Shown here piece by piece: positions 42,552 to 51,831 of a stretch of DNA of 64,000 nt. The stretch lies in NCBI RefSeq assembly GCF_000716535.1, contig NZ_JNWV01000024.1:1-64000 (forward strand), written 5' to 3'. The notes beneath the pieces were generated by a model. That model saw nothing but the letters and a program-made list of their open reading frames with translations. It was not told the origin of the DNA and made no database searches. The stretch's first letter is position 1. Every line of letters starts with the position of its first letter. The DNA is from Streptomyces flaveolus (GTDB taxonomy: Bacteria > Actinomycetota > Actinomycetes > Streptomycetales > Streptomycetaceae). Made by a program: the position numbers and the translations under genes.

Positions 42552-42938
42552 ATGGACGGTGCAGAGGACGCTGTGAACCAGGCGATCGCGGGCGAAATGC
42601 AGCTCATGGATCCGCGTGTGCGCGCCTCCCGGGAGCGCGCCGCGCAGCTTCTCGACCCGGAGTTCGTGGAGGTCGGCGGATCGGGGCGGCGATGGACATA
42701 TGAGGCCATGCTCGCCGAACTGCCTGACCATCCAGGCAGTTCGGCGGACGGTCCCCGCTATGAGCCCTCGGAGATCTCGGGAGTGCTGCTCGCGCCGGGC
42801 CTGGTGCACCTGACCTTCGAAACCCAGCTCGGCGAACGCAGGACCAGGCACAGTTCGATCTGGCGCAAGAGCGACCACGCCGCAGGCTGGCGAATGTACT
42901 ACCACCAAGCCACGCGCGTGCCGCCCGGAGTGGATTAG
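42552..42938 (+). CDS. DUF4440/NTF2-like small protein (128 aa)
   Basis: The sequence IAGEMQLMDPRVRASRERAA with QLLDPEFVEVGGSGRRWTYE opens an NTF2-like cone fold. LVHLTFETQLGERRTRHSS and WRMYYHQATRVPP complete it, as in small DUF4440 proteins. No catalytic residue is obvious. Relatives bind small ligands or assist enzymes. ATG 42552 follows GAGGA. It is flanked by mobile-element remnants on both sides. Confidence 0.8.
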   Translation: MDGAEDAVNQAIAGEMQLMDPRVRASRERAAQLLDPEFVEVGGSGRRWTYEAMLAELPDHPGSSADGPRYEPSEISGVLLAPGLVHLTFETQLGERRTRHSSIWRKSDHAAGWRMYYHQATRVPPGVD

Positions 42939-43019
42939 CACCACCGGCACCTCGCCGACGAAGGCGACACCTTGCCGACAACCGCCCCGCCGAACACCGG
43001 CGGATTCAATAAATCGACG

Positions 43020-43190
43020 CATGGCGGGGGGTGTTGGGGTCGTTCCTCAACAGCCCGGAAGCGCTCGGCTGGGCTGTCCCAGTCGAGCTTCTTCCGCGCC
43101 TTGGCGTTCAGCCCAGCCGCCACAGCGTCCAGTCCAGGTCCTGCCTGGCCTACTGCGACAGGTCCTCGCCCCTCGGGAAGTACTGACGCG
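43020..43190 (-). mobile_element. IS30-family transposase C-terminal remnant
   Basis: On the minus strand YFPRGEDLSQ is followed by TAG and RQDLD, then after a shift AVAAGLNAKARKKLDWDSPA and ERF. This corresponds to the end of IS30 transposases (YFP-GTDLS ... VA-ELN-RPRK-L-W-TPAE). A stop and a frameshift make it inactive. Confidence 0.68.
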
Positions 43191-43201
43191 GGCCGACCGC
43201 C

Positions 43202-43436
43202 GACCTGACGGTGGCCAAGACCCCTGACGCGACCACGGTCCAGGTTCGGCCAGGCCGTGACCTATAGCGTCACCGTCCGCAACACCGGCTCGGACCAGGC
43301 CAAGGCCTCACCGTCACCGTCACCGACCAACTCCGCGACGGACACACCATCCTGTCCGCCGACACCGCATCGGGTACCTATGACCCAGGCACCCCCATTC
43401 AGGGGCCGAGGGGACTCCAGTCGAACCATCCATGGG
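43202..43436 (+). pseudogene. DUF11 (prealbumin-like repeat) domain remnant
   Basis: Three frames in succession give DLTVAKTPDATTVQV, then GQAVTYSVTVRNTGSDQAK, then GLTVTVTDQLRDGHTIL and ASGTYDPGTPI. This is one DUF11 repeat of secreted or cell-wall proteins, with two single-base shifts near 43245 and 43302. The upstream and downstream parts of the protein are gone. Confidence 0.7.
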
Positions 43437-43818
43437 AGGTGTCGTAAACCATCGCAGGCTCGTCGCAGGTCTGAGATGCCGAAATCTGCGCGGCGACGGC
43501 ATCCGCGCGCGCCGCGTACCCGTCCGCCAACATCACCAGGACCACAACCGCAGACAGGGCGAGGACCGGCAAGATCCGCCAGCTGCGCACCCGCGAGAGG
43601 GCCACTGCCGCCACGGACAGCACCAGCCCCGCCAGGAGAAGCCACCGGTTCACACCCGCCTCGCGGTCGAGCCTCTCAGAGAGCCCGACAACGTCATCGC
43701 ACAAGACATACGTCTTCGGCCCGCCGGCCAACGACAGGAAGCGCTCCAGCAAGGCCGCCAGCACGACGCACACTCCCAGAAACGGGAGAGTCCGATCCTG
43801 GCGCTGTTTCACTCGCAC
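43399..43818 (-). CDS. Hypothetical membrane protein with three spans (139 aa)
   Basis: Hydrophobic segments lie at about 11-29 (LPFLGVCVVLAALLERFLSL), 59-76 (LLLAGLVLSVAAVALS) and 83-99 (LPVLALSAVVVLVMLADGY). A basic N-terminus (MRVKQRQDR) is probably cytoplasmic, and the C-terminal 40 residues with TCDEPAMVYDTS would lie outside. No family is recognised. Its 3' end overlaps the DUF11 remnant on the other strand. Confidence 0.6.
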   Translation of the reverse strand: MRVKQRQDRTLPFLGVCVVLAALLERFLSLAGGPKTYVLCDDVVGLSERLDREAGVNRWLLLAGLVLSVAAVALSRVRSWRILPVLALSAVVVLVMLADGYAARADAVAAQISASQTCDEPAMVYDTSHGWFDWSPLGP

Positions 43819-44129
43819 CCAAGCCCCCTCGTACCGGCTCAGCAGACTCCGCGCGACGCATCACTCGGGCACGTCGAACTTGCACGAGTCATCACGCGGC
43901 CCACGCCGATGTGGTTCCAGCACGTCCCTCACAGTGACAGCACAGCGCTCATGTCTCATGCGACAGCACACACTCTGGCGAAGGACGGCTACCGCGCCCA
44001 GCCCGCTGTGCATGCAGACGAACGGGCGGCTGCCGCACAGCCGGCGCGCCACCGAGATGGTGGTGTCGTTTCCGGAGATCGTGGCGGGGCCGAGCGGCTG
44101 CCGGACGCGACCGCGGTTGGGGAGCGAAC

Positions 44130-44600
44130 TCATCGTCTGGGACGGCGCCGGTCGGCCGGCCTTCGAACGGTGTGGAGCCGGATTGCCGCTTCCAGCGGGT
44201 ACGCGGTCAGCCCGATCGCCCAACCCGGCTCGGCCGGGACGACGGCCCGAAAGATGCCGGACTCGTCGGCGGTGGTCACGCCGTCCGGGCGCCAGACGCC
44301 GGTCCCGGCCATGTCCAGGGGCACCGCGAGGCTGCCGAGGAGATGGCTGGTTAAGCTGTCGGCAGGGGCCGCCTCACCGCGGCGGTGATGATGGCGGCCA
44401 CCTGCTGCCCAGAGGGGTTGAGTGGCTGCTCCAGGTGCTGATCAAGAGCCGCGGGAGGTACGGCCGGTGCGAGAAGGCGGGTGGCGTGGCGAGTTCGTCC
44501 AAGGCGCTGCCACCGATGGTGAGGCGGGTGGCGTCCGGTCCGGTGCTCTCGGGGGTGTCGGACCCGGGCGGGGAGAGTCGCTGTGCCTCCGCCAGAGGCG
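44130..44600 (-). pseudogene. Unidentified frameshifted gene
   Basis: Codon bias and composition support one former gene in pieces: DATRLTIGGSALDELATPPA, then LDQHLEQPLNPSGQQVAAII, then ADSLTSHLLGSLAVPLDMAG with TADESGIFRAVVPAEPGWAI. These lie in different frames with breaks near 44450 and 44385. I do not recognise the family. The 310 bases to its left (43819-44129) show nothing. Confidence 0.35.
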
Positions 44601-44677
44601 CCGGCCTCTGTGACCCCGCACGTCACCCCGAGGCACGTCTGCGCGACATCGCCGCGGCCTGGCCACCCGGCGATCGG

Positions 44678-45457
<780 letters not shown>

Positions 45458-45498
45458 CGCGATGTCGCTCCATCCGCCCCGAAGGCATGTATACGGCC

Positions 45499-45529
45499 GT
45501 AGACAAAGCTCTAGTCTACACTCGTAGAC
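45499..45529. promoter_or_regulatory. TetR operators between SDR and TetR genes
   Basis: Half-sites GTAGAC at 45499-45504, GTCTAC at 45514-45519 and GTAGAC at 45524-45529 form two overlapping dyads, the last ending one base before the TetR ATG at 45530. They fit repression of both divergent genes. Confidence 0.65.
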
Positions 45530-46093
45530 ATGACGCAACAGCGACGCCGTGACGCCGCCGCCACCAAGCAGGCCATCCTGCACGCCGGCGTCGAAGCCTT
45601 CACCCGACACGGCTACGACGGCGTCGGGGTCCGCGACATCGCCCAAGCCGCCGGCGTGACGGCCATGCTCGTCAACCGCTATTTCGGCTCCAAGGAGGGA
45701 CTCTTCGCCGCTGTGGTCGAAGCTTCCATGGCCGACCGCACCGTCCTCACCAGCGATCCGGCCACTCTTGCGCGCGATGTGGCGGTCGCGCTCGTCCACC
45801 GCACCGCCCCCGGCGCCGACCACCTCTCACCCTTCCTGCTGATGTTGCGCTCGGCGCCCAACCCCCGGGCCGCGGAGATACTGCGCGCCGGCATCGAGAA
45901 CCACGTGAAGGCCCATCTCCTGGGAGTCGCCCCACAACTGCGCGACACCGACCGAGCAGCGATGATGCTCGCCGTCATCGCGGGTTTCTGGCTGATGCGC
46001 AAGGTCATCTGCGACACCGCCCTCAACAGCACCGACGAAACCGTGCTGACCCGAACGCTGGAACAACTGTTCACAGTTCTCGTCGACCCCTAG
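45530..46093 (+). CDS. TetR-family regulator of the SDR gene
   Basis: The 187-aa protein has the helix-turn-helix ILHAGVEAFTRHGYDGVGVR with DIAQAAGVTAMLVNRYFGSK near the N-terminus and a helical ligand domain (FLLMLRSAPNPRAAEIL, AVIAGFWLMRKVI). No ribosome site is seen before ATG 45530, which directly follows an operator half-site. A leaderless transcript is therefore possible. It probably represses itself and the divergent SDR until an unknown ligand binds. Confidence 0.9.
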   Translation: MTQQRRRDAAATKQAILHAGVEAFTRHGYDGVGVRDIAQAAGVTAMLVNRYFGSKEGLFAAVVEASMADRTVLTSDPATLARDVAVALVHRTAPGADHLSPFLLMLRSAPNPRAAEILRAGIENHVKAHLLGVAPQLRDTDRAAMMLAVIAGFWLMRKVICDTALNSTDETVLTRTLEQLFTVLVDP

Positions 46094-46228
46094 CCACTCC
46101 CCGGCCGACCACCGGCCCAGGCGCGCCCCTTGAAGCTGTCCCGTCATGTTCCTGTCACAGAATTATTCATTCCGAGCTATGACGATTTGCGGTAATTTTG
46201 TCATGTAGCCGGAGCTGTATCTTGCGAT

Positions 46229-46340
46229 GGTTACGCGGCGGTGGGGCTCGCCGTACCCGAACCGTGGCGTCCGACGCCACCAACAGTCCCTACTCGTAGT
46301 GATCTCGGCCTGTCTGTCGGCCCGCGCGAGTAGGAGGGTT
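46229..46340 (+). promoter_or_regulatory. Fluoride-riboswitch-like (crcB) element and expression platform
   Basis: P1 is GGCG at 46237-46240 with CGCC at 46249-46252 (extendable by two pairs), around an 8-base loop as in known fluoride riboswitches. A perfect 7-bp P2 lies at 46264-46270 and 46274-46280. Loop bases 46243-46248 (GGGGCT) can pair with 46285-46290 (AGTCCC) as the pseudoknot, followed by the conserved TAC. CCTACTCG at 46289-46296 is complementary to CGAGTAGG at 46327-46334, which overlaps the ribosome site AGGAGGG. Without fluoride this would hide the site, and with fluoride the pseudoknot would free it. Some consensus bases differ (GGTGG for GATGG). DUF190 and crcB genes nearby support the call. 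Confidence 0.78.
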
Positions 46341-46345
46341 ACGGA

Positions 46346-46519
46346 ATGAAAGGCCCCCCTCTCCAGCTCATGTCGCCTCGTGATGCGGGCGAGCGCAGCG
46401 GCCAGTCTTCGGGTTGGCTCTGTCGTGGGTCGGTTCAGGCCCGGGGCACCCTGGTCGCGGTTGGGTCGGCCGCATCTGTAGCGCAAGGCGTGTGTGTGAT
46501 GGCCGGGAGGACGTCATGA
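46346..46519 (+). CDS. Leader ORF (57 codons) between riboswitch and DUF190 gene
   Basis: ATG 46346 lies 7 bases after AGGAGGG, the site the riboswitch platform would mask. The frame ends with TGA at 46517-46519, overlapping the DUF190 start ATG 46516 (ATGA), so coupling is possible. The codon choice is poor for Streptomyces (many third-position T and A) and the peptide ([19 protein letters not shown]...) has no family, so it may act only as a translated leader. Confidence 0.42.
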   Translation: MKGPPLQLMSPRDAGERSGQSSGWLCRGSVQARGTLVAVGSAASVAQGVCVMAGRTS

Positions 46520-46869
46520 TGTCCACGAAAACGGCCCTGCAGCTGACGATTTTCATAGAAGAGTGTGACACCTGGCATCGCAGGCCGCTGTCCGCCGAGA
46601 TCGTCCATCGCGCCCATGAGGCGGGGCTGGCCGGGGCCACTGTCTTCCGCGGGATCGAGGGCTTCGGAGCCTCATCGGTGATGCACGGCTTCCGGTTGTT
46701 GTCGCTCAGGCAGGACCTGCCGCTGGCGATCGTCATCGTCGACGACGAGGAACAGGTACGCCGCTTCATCCCGACGCTGCGCGAGCTGGTGGACGAAGGG
46801 CTCGTGATCGTCGAGAGGGTGGAAATCATGCAAGGCGCCGACCGGAGACCTGCCCCCACGCATGCCTAA
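46516..46869 (+). CDS. DUF190 protein of fluoride locus
   Basis: The 117-aa PII-like ferredoxin-fold protein carries [40 protein letters not shown] with EGFGASS, and [22 protein letters not shown]190 proteins sit beside crcB fluoride channels in actinobacteria and probably modulate them. It is the only gene directly behind the riboswitch, yet it faces the crcB operon convergently, ending 38 bases from crcB's stop. ATG 46516 (GGGAGG upstream) or ATG 46519 may be used. A paralogue lies inside the crcB operon. Confidence 0.88.
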   Translation: MMSTKTALQLTIFIEECDTWHRRPLSAEIVHRAHEAGLAGATVFRGIEGFGASSVMHGFRLLSLRQDLPLAIVIVDDEEQVRRFIPTLRELVDEGLVIVERVEIMQGADRRPAPTHA

Positions 46870-46906
46870 AGGAACTGGTGTAACTGGTTCGGCGGCCGGC
46901 GGCGGC

Positions 46907-47281
46907 CTAGCCGAAGGCTGCCTGCGCGAAGGCCAGACCGATGAACACCGCTCCCAGCCCGGCAACGACCGAGGCCAGTACGTTGACCACAGCGAAGAAG
47001 CGCGCTCCGGCTTCAACCAGGCTGAGCGTTTCGTAGGAGAACGTCGAGTACGTGGTCAGGGCGCCGCACAGGCCTGTGCCCACGAGGAGCTGGACGCTCT
47101 GCGCGGCAGCTCCGGCGAGCACCGCTCCGGTCAGCGCGCCCAGGATCATCGATCCGGTGACATTGGCCGCGAACGTCCCCCAGGGAAATGTGGTGTCGTG
47201 GCGCGCCTGCACGGTCCGGTCGATCAGGTACCTCAAGGGGGCGCCGACGGCTCCCCCGAGAATGACGAGCAGAAACCTCAT
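46907..47281 (-). CDS. crcB: Fluoride channel subunit CrcB/Fluc
   Basis: The 124-aa protein has four hydrophobic spans. Fluc hallmarks are [14 protein letters not shown] at the N-terminus, [15 protein letters not shown] (the Asn in the pore) and [16 protein letters not shown] (Thr/Ser and Phe box residues). It exports F- as an antiparallel dimer, and in actinobacteria two different CrcB chains often pair. ATG 47281 overlaps the DUF190 stop (ATGA). It is the last gene of a three-gene operon. Confidence 0.93.
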   Translation of the reverse strand: MRFLLVILGGAVGAPLRYLIDRTVQARHDTTFPWGTFAANVTGSMILGALTGAVLAGAAAQSVQLLVGTGLCGALTTYSTFSYETLSLVEAGARFFAVVNVLASVVAGLGAVFIGLAFAQAAFG

Positions 47282-47625
47282 GTGGCCGCGGCCTCCCGGC
47301 CTTTGTAATGGACCACCTCGACCTCCTGCACGGTGACCAGGCCACTGATGGGCAGTTCTTCGAGCTGGGTCATGAACGCTCGGATGCGGTCTTCCTCGTC
47401 GATGATCATGATCGACGTGGGCAGGTCGTCGGCCATGGACAGCAGTCGCGTGGTGTGCACCACCGACGTCGCCCCGAACCCCTCGACGCCACGCAGAACC
47501 GTCGCTCCGGCCAGGCCGAAGGCATGGGCGCGGTGCACGATCTCCGTGAACAGGGGCTTGTGATGCCAGGTGTCCGTGTCATCGACGATGATCGTCAGGC
47601 GCAGTGCACGTCCGTGGAGTCTCAT
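47278..47625 (-). CDS. DUF190 protein between two crcB genes
   Basis: The 115-aa paralogue of the 46516 gene has [39 protein letters not shown] and [22 protein letters not shown] 47625 is used, with GAGAGGA upstream. An in-frame GTG at 47631 overlaps the crcB stop and is an alternative. The position between the two channel genes supports a role tied to the channel, perhaps as PII-like regulator (inference). Confidence 0.9.
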   Translation of the reverse strand: MRLHGRALRLTIIVDDTDTWHHKPLFTEIVHRAHAFGLAGATVLRGVEGFGATSVVHTTRLLSMADDLPTSIMIIDEEDRIRAFMTQLEELPISGLVTVQEVEVVHYKGREAAAT

Positions 47626-47627
47626 GA

Positions 47628-48116
47628 TCACAGTCCTCTCATCACCAGGATGCGTCGGGTGGCGACCATGCCGATCTTCGTCGCGGCCAGTGCGATGACC
47701 ACGGTCGCTGCCAGGTAGGCCAGGGCAACGCCGGCCCTGTCCGCCCGCACGAGACGTTCGATGTCGGCGCAGTATGTGGAGAAGGTCGTGAAGCCGCCCA
47801 GGACTCCGGTCCCGAAGAACGGGCGGAGCAAGGGGTGCGCTGTGATGGCTTCTACGATCGTGACCAGGAACACGCCGATAATGAAGCAACCGACCGCGTT
47901 GACGCCCAACGTCGTCCAGGGGAATGCGGCCTTACCGGTCGGCCAGAGCAATGCTGCCTCGTAACGCGCGCAAGCACCCAGCGCTCCACCCACAGCGATG
48001 ACTGCAAGTGTCTGCATGTGTCTGACGCGGTTCTCTCGGCGCTTACGCGCCTGTTCCACCGCGGACACTTCCACCGCTGCGGTTACCACCGAGTGCTGCG
48101 CAGACTCGCCACTCAC
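47628..48116 (-). CDS. crcB: Fluoride channel subunit CrcB/Fluc with N-terminal extension
   Basis: The channel domain begins [20 protein letters not shown] and has [16 protein letters not shown] and [16 protein letters not shown], the Fluc hallmarks. A charged extension of about 33 residues precedes it in the same well-biased frame, so I use GTG 48116 (GCGAGG upstream). ATG 48017 is the minimal start. It is the first gene of the operon. No second riboswitch was seen upstream. Confidence 0.9.
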   Translation of the reverse strand: MSGESAQHSVVTAAVEVSAVEQARKRRENRVRHMQTLAVIAVGGALGACARYEAALLWPTGKAAFPWTTLGVNAVGCFIIGVFLVTIVEAITAHPLLRPFFGTGVLGGFTTFSTYCADIERLVRADRAGVALAYLAATVVIALAATKIGMVATRRILVMRGL

Positions 48117-48254
48117 ATCGCCTCGCCCCAAAAATTCGGAGGCTATCCAGTTCAGGATGAGCACGGGCAATCGGCCTGCAGCTGCGCAGTATGCTCCGCG
48201 CCGGGCCGCTTCACCTGCTCAACCCACCCTAAGCCTTGAGTCGGACGGTTGGGC

Positions 48255-48440
48255 TCAGCGGTGGCCGGCTCGCATCGCGGCCCGGAGCACCGGGGCCAGA
48301 AGCTGGATCACGACCGTGATCAGCACGAGGATGGAGAAGCCGTACGGGCCTCCGGTCGGCGCACCGCGTACCTGGCCGTCCACCCCGACGACGGAGAACA
48401 ATCCGTAGCCGTCGACCGTCGTCCGACGGGAACCAGAGCT
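48255..48440 (-). pseudogene. C-terminal fragment of a membrane protein
   Basis: A minus frame ending at 48255 reads VDGYGLFSVVGVDGQVRGAP, TGGPYGFSILVLITVVIQLL and APVLRAAMRAGHR. It has one hydrophobic span and good codon bias but no start in a sensible place. Unidentified. Confidence 0.45.
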
Positions 48441-49619
48441 GCGACCGTGGCCCGCAGCGTGGACTGCGGGCGATCATGTGGTGAGCCGGCTGCTGTACTG
48501 CTGCCGCCCGCCTTGGCTCCCGGTGGAGCAGCAGATCGCCGCGCCGCAACTCATCGACGTTCCGACGCCGACGCCCGAGCGCAGGTTCCTTCTTTCCCGG
48601 CCGCCCCGCGAGCAGGCCGCGCTCTGCGGTGTCGCCCTGGCGGTGAAGCGGCCAACGGCTTGCCGATCCTCGGCGCCCGCGACGCTGCATGATCGAGGCG
48701 GTCATGGACCTGCCTCCGGCCGGGGCGAGCAACTTGATCGGCATCTCGCACTTCCCCCTTCCCCGGCGTGGTGCGGCGGGCGGCGGCGCCGGCCAGGAGG
48801 GCCAGGGCCAGGCTGACGGTCGCGCCGGTCGCGATGAGACCGGTATCGGTGGGGGAACTCCAGGAGCGGCTACGGGATGTCGGTAGGCGGGCACCCGGGC
48901 CAGCCACGTCGCGGGACGTGTGGCCACCGAGGTGCGCCGAGCGTGCCGCGTCTCTGGAGGCCCGCAGGTCGATGCGCGGTGTGGCGCCGGGCGAACCAGA
49001 CCACCGTCCCGCCGTCAGGCAGCAGGACCGCTCCGGCGTCCGGGACCCGGATGATGTTGCTGCCCCGATGTGGGCCGGCCGGTGGGGGCGTGCCGCGGCG
49101 CGGTGGCCACACATCCAGAGGGATTCTGGCCGGCCCCTGGTCGTTCATGCGTGGTGCTTCGCCGTGCTCTGCTGGGCCCTGCGGCGGGTAACCGACGGTC
49201 CACTCAGCCCGTGCGGGCGACCATGATTCACCAGGCTGACTTCGCTGGGCCGGCCGTTGGGCCGCCCCCGGTCGTGGTGAAGATCGCCGCGACCGTCATC
49301 GACGTGTGATGCGTCAGCCGGTGGATTTCGCTGATCAAGCACTCTTGGCCGCACTTGGAAAACGGATCACCGCTTGTGATTGAGCTCACCGGTGCATGGC
49401 TGGATTATTGCGTATCGTGCACTTTAGCCTCTTTGCACAGCGTGCAAGCCTCATAGCCGATCTTTTCCCGCAGCAACCGTTATGCGACGGGAAGCGGGTC
49501 GGCCGGTACTCGGGTAGACGGCTGCTGTTTCCAGACGCTTCAGAACGTGTGAAGAAGATGAGGACGCATTCGTCGCCGGCATCGTCAGAGGGGCAATTCG
49601 AGCTCGGAAGGCAGAAGAA
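48441..49619. other. Decayed region, no intact gene
   Basis: Minus-strand pieces such as PTDTGLIATGATVSLALALL (one membrane span) and RVPDAGAVLLPDGGTVVWFA look formerly coding but are in separate frames without starts. The right end (about 49380-49619) is AT-richer and carries the upstream region of the 49620 gene, including GTGCAC/TGCAC repeats around 49425-49455. Confidence 0.35.
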
Positions 49620-50048
49620 GTGAGCGAAGACGCCGTATGGGTCCGAGGCGTGACCGGCATCCAACTGCACCACGTCACCAACATCCAGGATGCTCGGCGG
49701 TTCCTGGGCAATGCTGTCATGGCATTGAATGCTGCCCACGTGCGAACCGGCGACGCCAGGTTCTCCGGTCTTGCCGACCACCTCAAGGGCATGGTCGCCG
49801 CAGCGCGGGACCTGGAGGGTGAGGCGCAGGAGCGGATGCACCAGCTGCACTCCACGGATCCCGAGCGGTTCGTGCGCTGCCGGGAGGGCGAGGAGCCGTG
49901 GCCGGACGAGCTCCAGGCGGGCTTTGTCCCGCGTCATACGTGCCGCGACGAATGCCTCTACCACGACCACGACGTGCTGGACGGCATCCTGCAGTGCACC
50001 TGCGGCCGGCCGCCGTGCCGCGCTTGCGCGATCGCGGGCGCGCCCTGA
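49620..50048 (+). CDS. Hypothetical Cys/His-rich protein (142 aa)
   Basis: The N-terminal two thirds is helical (RRFLGNAVMALNAAHVRTG, LKGMVAAARDLEGEAQERMH). The C-terminus has PRHTCRDECLYHDHD and CTCGRPPCRACAI, a cluster of six Cys and several His expected to bind zinc. No family is recognised. It starts with GTG after a purine-rich GGAAGGCAGAAGAA stretch. A hairpin lies about 190 bases downstream. It may be a small DNA- or protein-binding factor (inference). Confidence 0.7.
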   Translation: MSEDAVWVRGVTGIQLHHVTNIQDARRFLGNAVMALNAAHVRTGDARFSGLADHLKGMVAAARDLEGEAQERMHQLHSTDPERFVRCREGEEPWPDELQAGFVPRHTCRDECLYHDHDVLDGILQCTCGRPPCRACAIAGAP

Positions 50049-50236
50049 CGTCAAGCCCCGGGGGCCCGGCCCGCACGTGACGATCGGCGTGCGGCCGTGC
50101 TCCTGGGGAGAGGCGCACGTGCCGCTGCGGGTCGCCGGTCCTGTCCAGTGCTGTCTTTCGCTACTTTTCTCCGGGAATTACGGCGGCGCATATAGTTGAA
50201 GGCGGTACTGAAAACGTCGACCCGGCAGACCAAGGT

Positions 50237-50260
50237 CCCGGCCGTGCACGCGCGGCCGGG
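50237..50260 (+). terminator. Hairpin terminator
   Basis: An 8-bp G/C stem (50237-50244 and 50253-50260) with an 8-base loop is followed by ctgctttt. It lies between the Cys/His protein and the formamidase operon. Confidence 0.6.
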
Positions 50261-50518
50261 CCTGCTTTTGCATGAGGGACGACGCTCCCGCTCCTTGGGC
50301 CGTCGATCGGCGCGTCACCAGTCGAATCACCGCGCTGGTACTCGCCCTCACCGCCCCGGTCGCAGCCCGGGTTCGAGTGGAAAACGACTGGTGGACGCCC
50401 CACGTCTGAGGCGCGCAACGAAAAGAGCGTCGCTGGTCTTCGACGCCGAGCGAGCCCTCGGTCCCACCCATTTTTCAACGGGTGCCGCGAGTGCCCGTGG
50501 GGCAGCCCTGAGCTCGCC

Positions 50519-50550
50519 TTGACACGCCGCCATCCGGGGGGTTGCCTTGA
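50519..50550 (+). promoter_or_regulatory. Possible promoter of the formamidase operon
   Basis: TTGACA at 50519-50524 is a perfect -35 hexamer. The -10 partner 17-18 bases later (ttgcct) is poor. It lies about 115 bases before the fmdB start. Confidence 0.35.
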
Positions 50551-50636
50551 ATAAGGACGCTACTTCTTGCGGCGTCCCATCGGCTCCGGCCCAGCGTACG
50601 TCCCAAGGCCGGAGGCGCGGCCGGGCGGAGACATTT

Positions 50637-50912
50637 ATGGCGACGTATGAATATACCTGCAGCCACTGTGGATCGTTCGATGTGAAGCTGCCGATCGGCA
50701 CCGCGCCGGCGCAGTGGAACTGCCCGCGGTGCCAGGCGGATGCGCGGCGTGTGTACTCCTCTCCGGCATTCGCATCGACGCCGCCCGCGGTGGCTGCTCT
50801 GCGCGAGTATTCGGAGAAATCCCGGGAGAACCCCGAGGTGGTCACGCGAGCCGCTGGGAACGCCCCGCAGAGTCCCGCTCATCCGGCGCTCGCCCGGCTC
50901 CCCCGGCCCTGA
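50637..50912 (+). CDS. fmdB: FmdB-type zinc-ribbon protein
   Basis: The 91-aa protein begins MATYEYTCSHCGSFDVKLPI and has a second pair CPRC, the C-x2-C...C-x2-C zinc ribbon of FmdB. RRVYSSPAF follows as in relatives. FmdB is the putative regulator encoded with formamidase. ATG 50637 is set by alignment and GGAG upstream. The operon order is fmdB, channel, fmdA. Confidence 0.9.
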   Translation: MATYEYTCSHCGSFDVKLPIGTAPAQWNCPRCQADARRVYSSPAFASTPPAVAALREYSEKSRENPEVVTRAAGNAPQSPAHPALARLPRP

Positions 50913-51062
50913 CGGGCAAGGGCCGCGTATCAGCAGGTCCGGCGCCTGGGGCGTGCGTCTTACCGGCCATGGCACGGAAACTGCCCGCACCGGCTTGTGG
51001 TCGCATGACCGTTTTGTGGGCGAGTCACCGACGGTAGCGGAAACAGCGGGAGGTGTGTCCTC

Positions 51063-51716
51063 TTGGCCAATGTCGGACTCCTTTTCGTGGGCGCTGTGCT
51101 GTTCATGAACGGGTTGATGCTGCTGGGAAAAGTGGACAGCCGGGCAGCAGCGATATTCAACCTCTTCGTGGGTGGACTTCAGGTCCTCACCCCCACGTAT
51201 CTCATCATCGCCGCAAACGATGATCCCAAGCGCATCATGCTGGCGTCAGGAATTTTCCTCTTCGGCTTCACGTACCTCTACGTAGGAATCGGACTGCTCA
51301 TCGGGCTGGACACGACAGGCGTGGGCTATTACTCACTGTTCGTGGCCATCGTGGCCCTCGGTTATTCGTTCGTCAGTTTCCGACTCGTGAACGATCAGCC
51401 ATTCGGCGTGATATGGCTCTACTGGGCGTTCCTCTGGTTCCTCTTCTTCCTGCTGCTGGGGCTGAAAATCGAGTCGCTCACGTCCTATGTGGGCTGGGTG
51501 ACCGCGATCGAGGGCTGGGTGACCGGTGTCATCCCGGCATACCTGCTGCTGACCGGTTACTGGGTCCCGGAGAATTTCCACGAGACGGCGATCGCGTTGG
51601 GCGCCTTCGGCGTACTGACCTTCGCCGGATTGTGGTTCGTACTCCGCCGCAGGGCTCCCCGCGGGCCCGTACAGGATTACGACGCCTCGGGCTATCCGGC
51701 CGGAAGCCACGGCTGA
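51063..51716 (+). CDS. AmiS/UreI-family amide or urea channel
   Basis: The 217-aa protein has six hydrophobic spans, beginning LLFVGAVLFMNGLMLLGKV and including GGLQVLTPTYLIIAA, FLFGFTYLYVGIGLLIGL, WLYWAFLWFLFFLLLG and PENFHETAIALGAFGVLTF, as in AmiS/UreI proton-gated channels. It probably passes formamide or other short amides to FmdA. TTG 51063 is the start, with GGGAGGTG upstream. Confidence 0.92.
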   Translation: MANVGLLFVGAVLFMNGLMLLGKVDSRAAAIFNLFVGGLQVLTPTYLIIAANDDPKRIMLASGIFLFGFTYLYVGIGLLIGLDTTGVGYYSLFVAIVALGYSFVSFRLVNDQPFGVIWLYWAFLWFLFFLLLGLKIESLTSYVGWVTAIEGWVTGVIPAYLLLTGYWVPENFHETAIALGAFGVLTFAGLWFVLRRRAPRGPVQDYDASGYPAGSHG

Positions 51717-51831
51717 CCCTCTTGGGGAAGTGGCGGGAGGTGGTTGCCGAGACGCGAGCAGCGGGGTGACGGGCACTCGGGCCTCGGGCGCCATGCCACT
51801 CGGATCATCGGGAGCAACACGAGGAGTTGAC

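Noticed and set aside
48117..48240. Second fluoride riboswitch upstream of the crcB operon
   Set aside because: I looked for P1 (GGCG..CGCC), the 8-base loop and a TAC end on the minus strand and could not assemble them.
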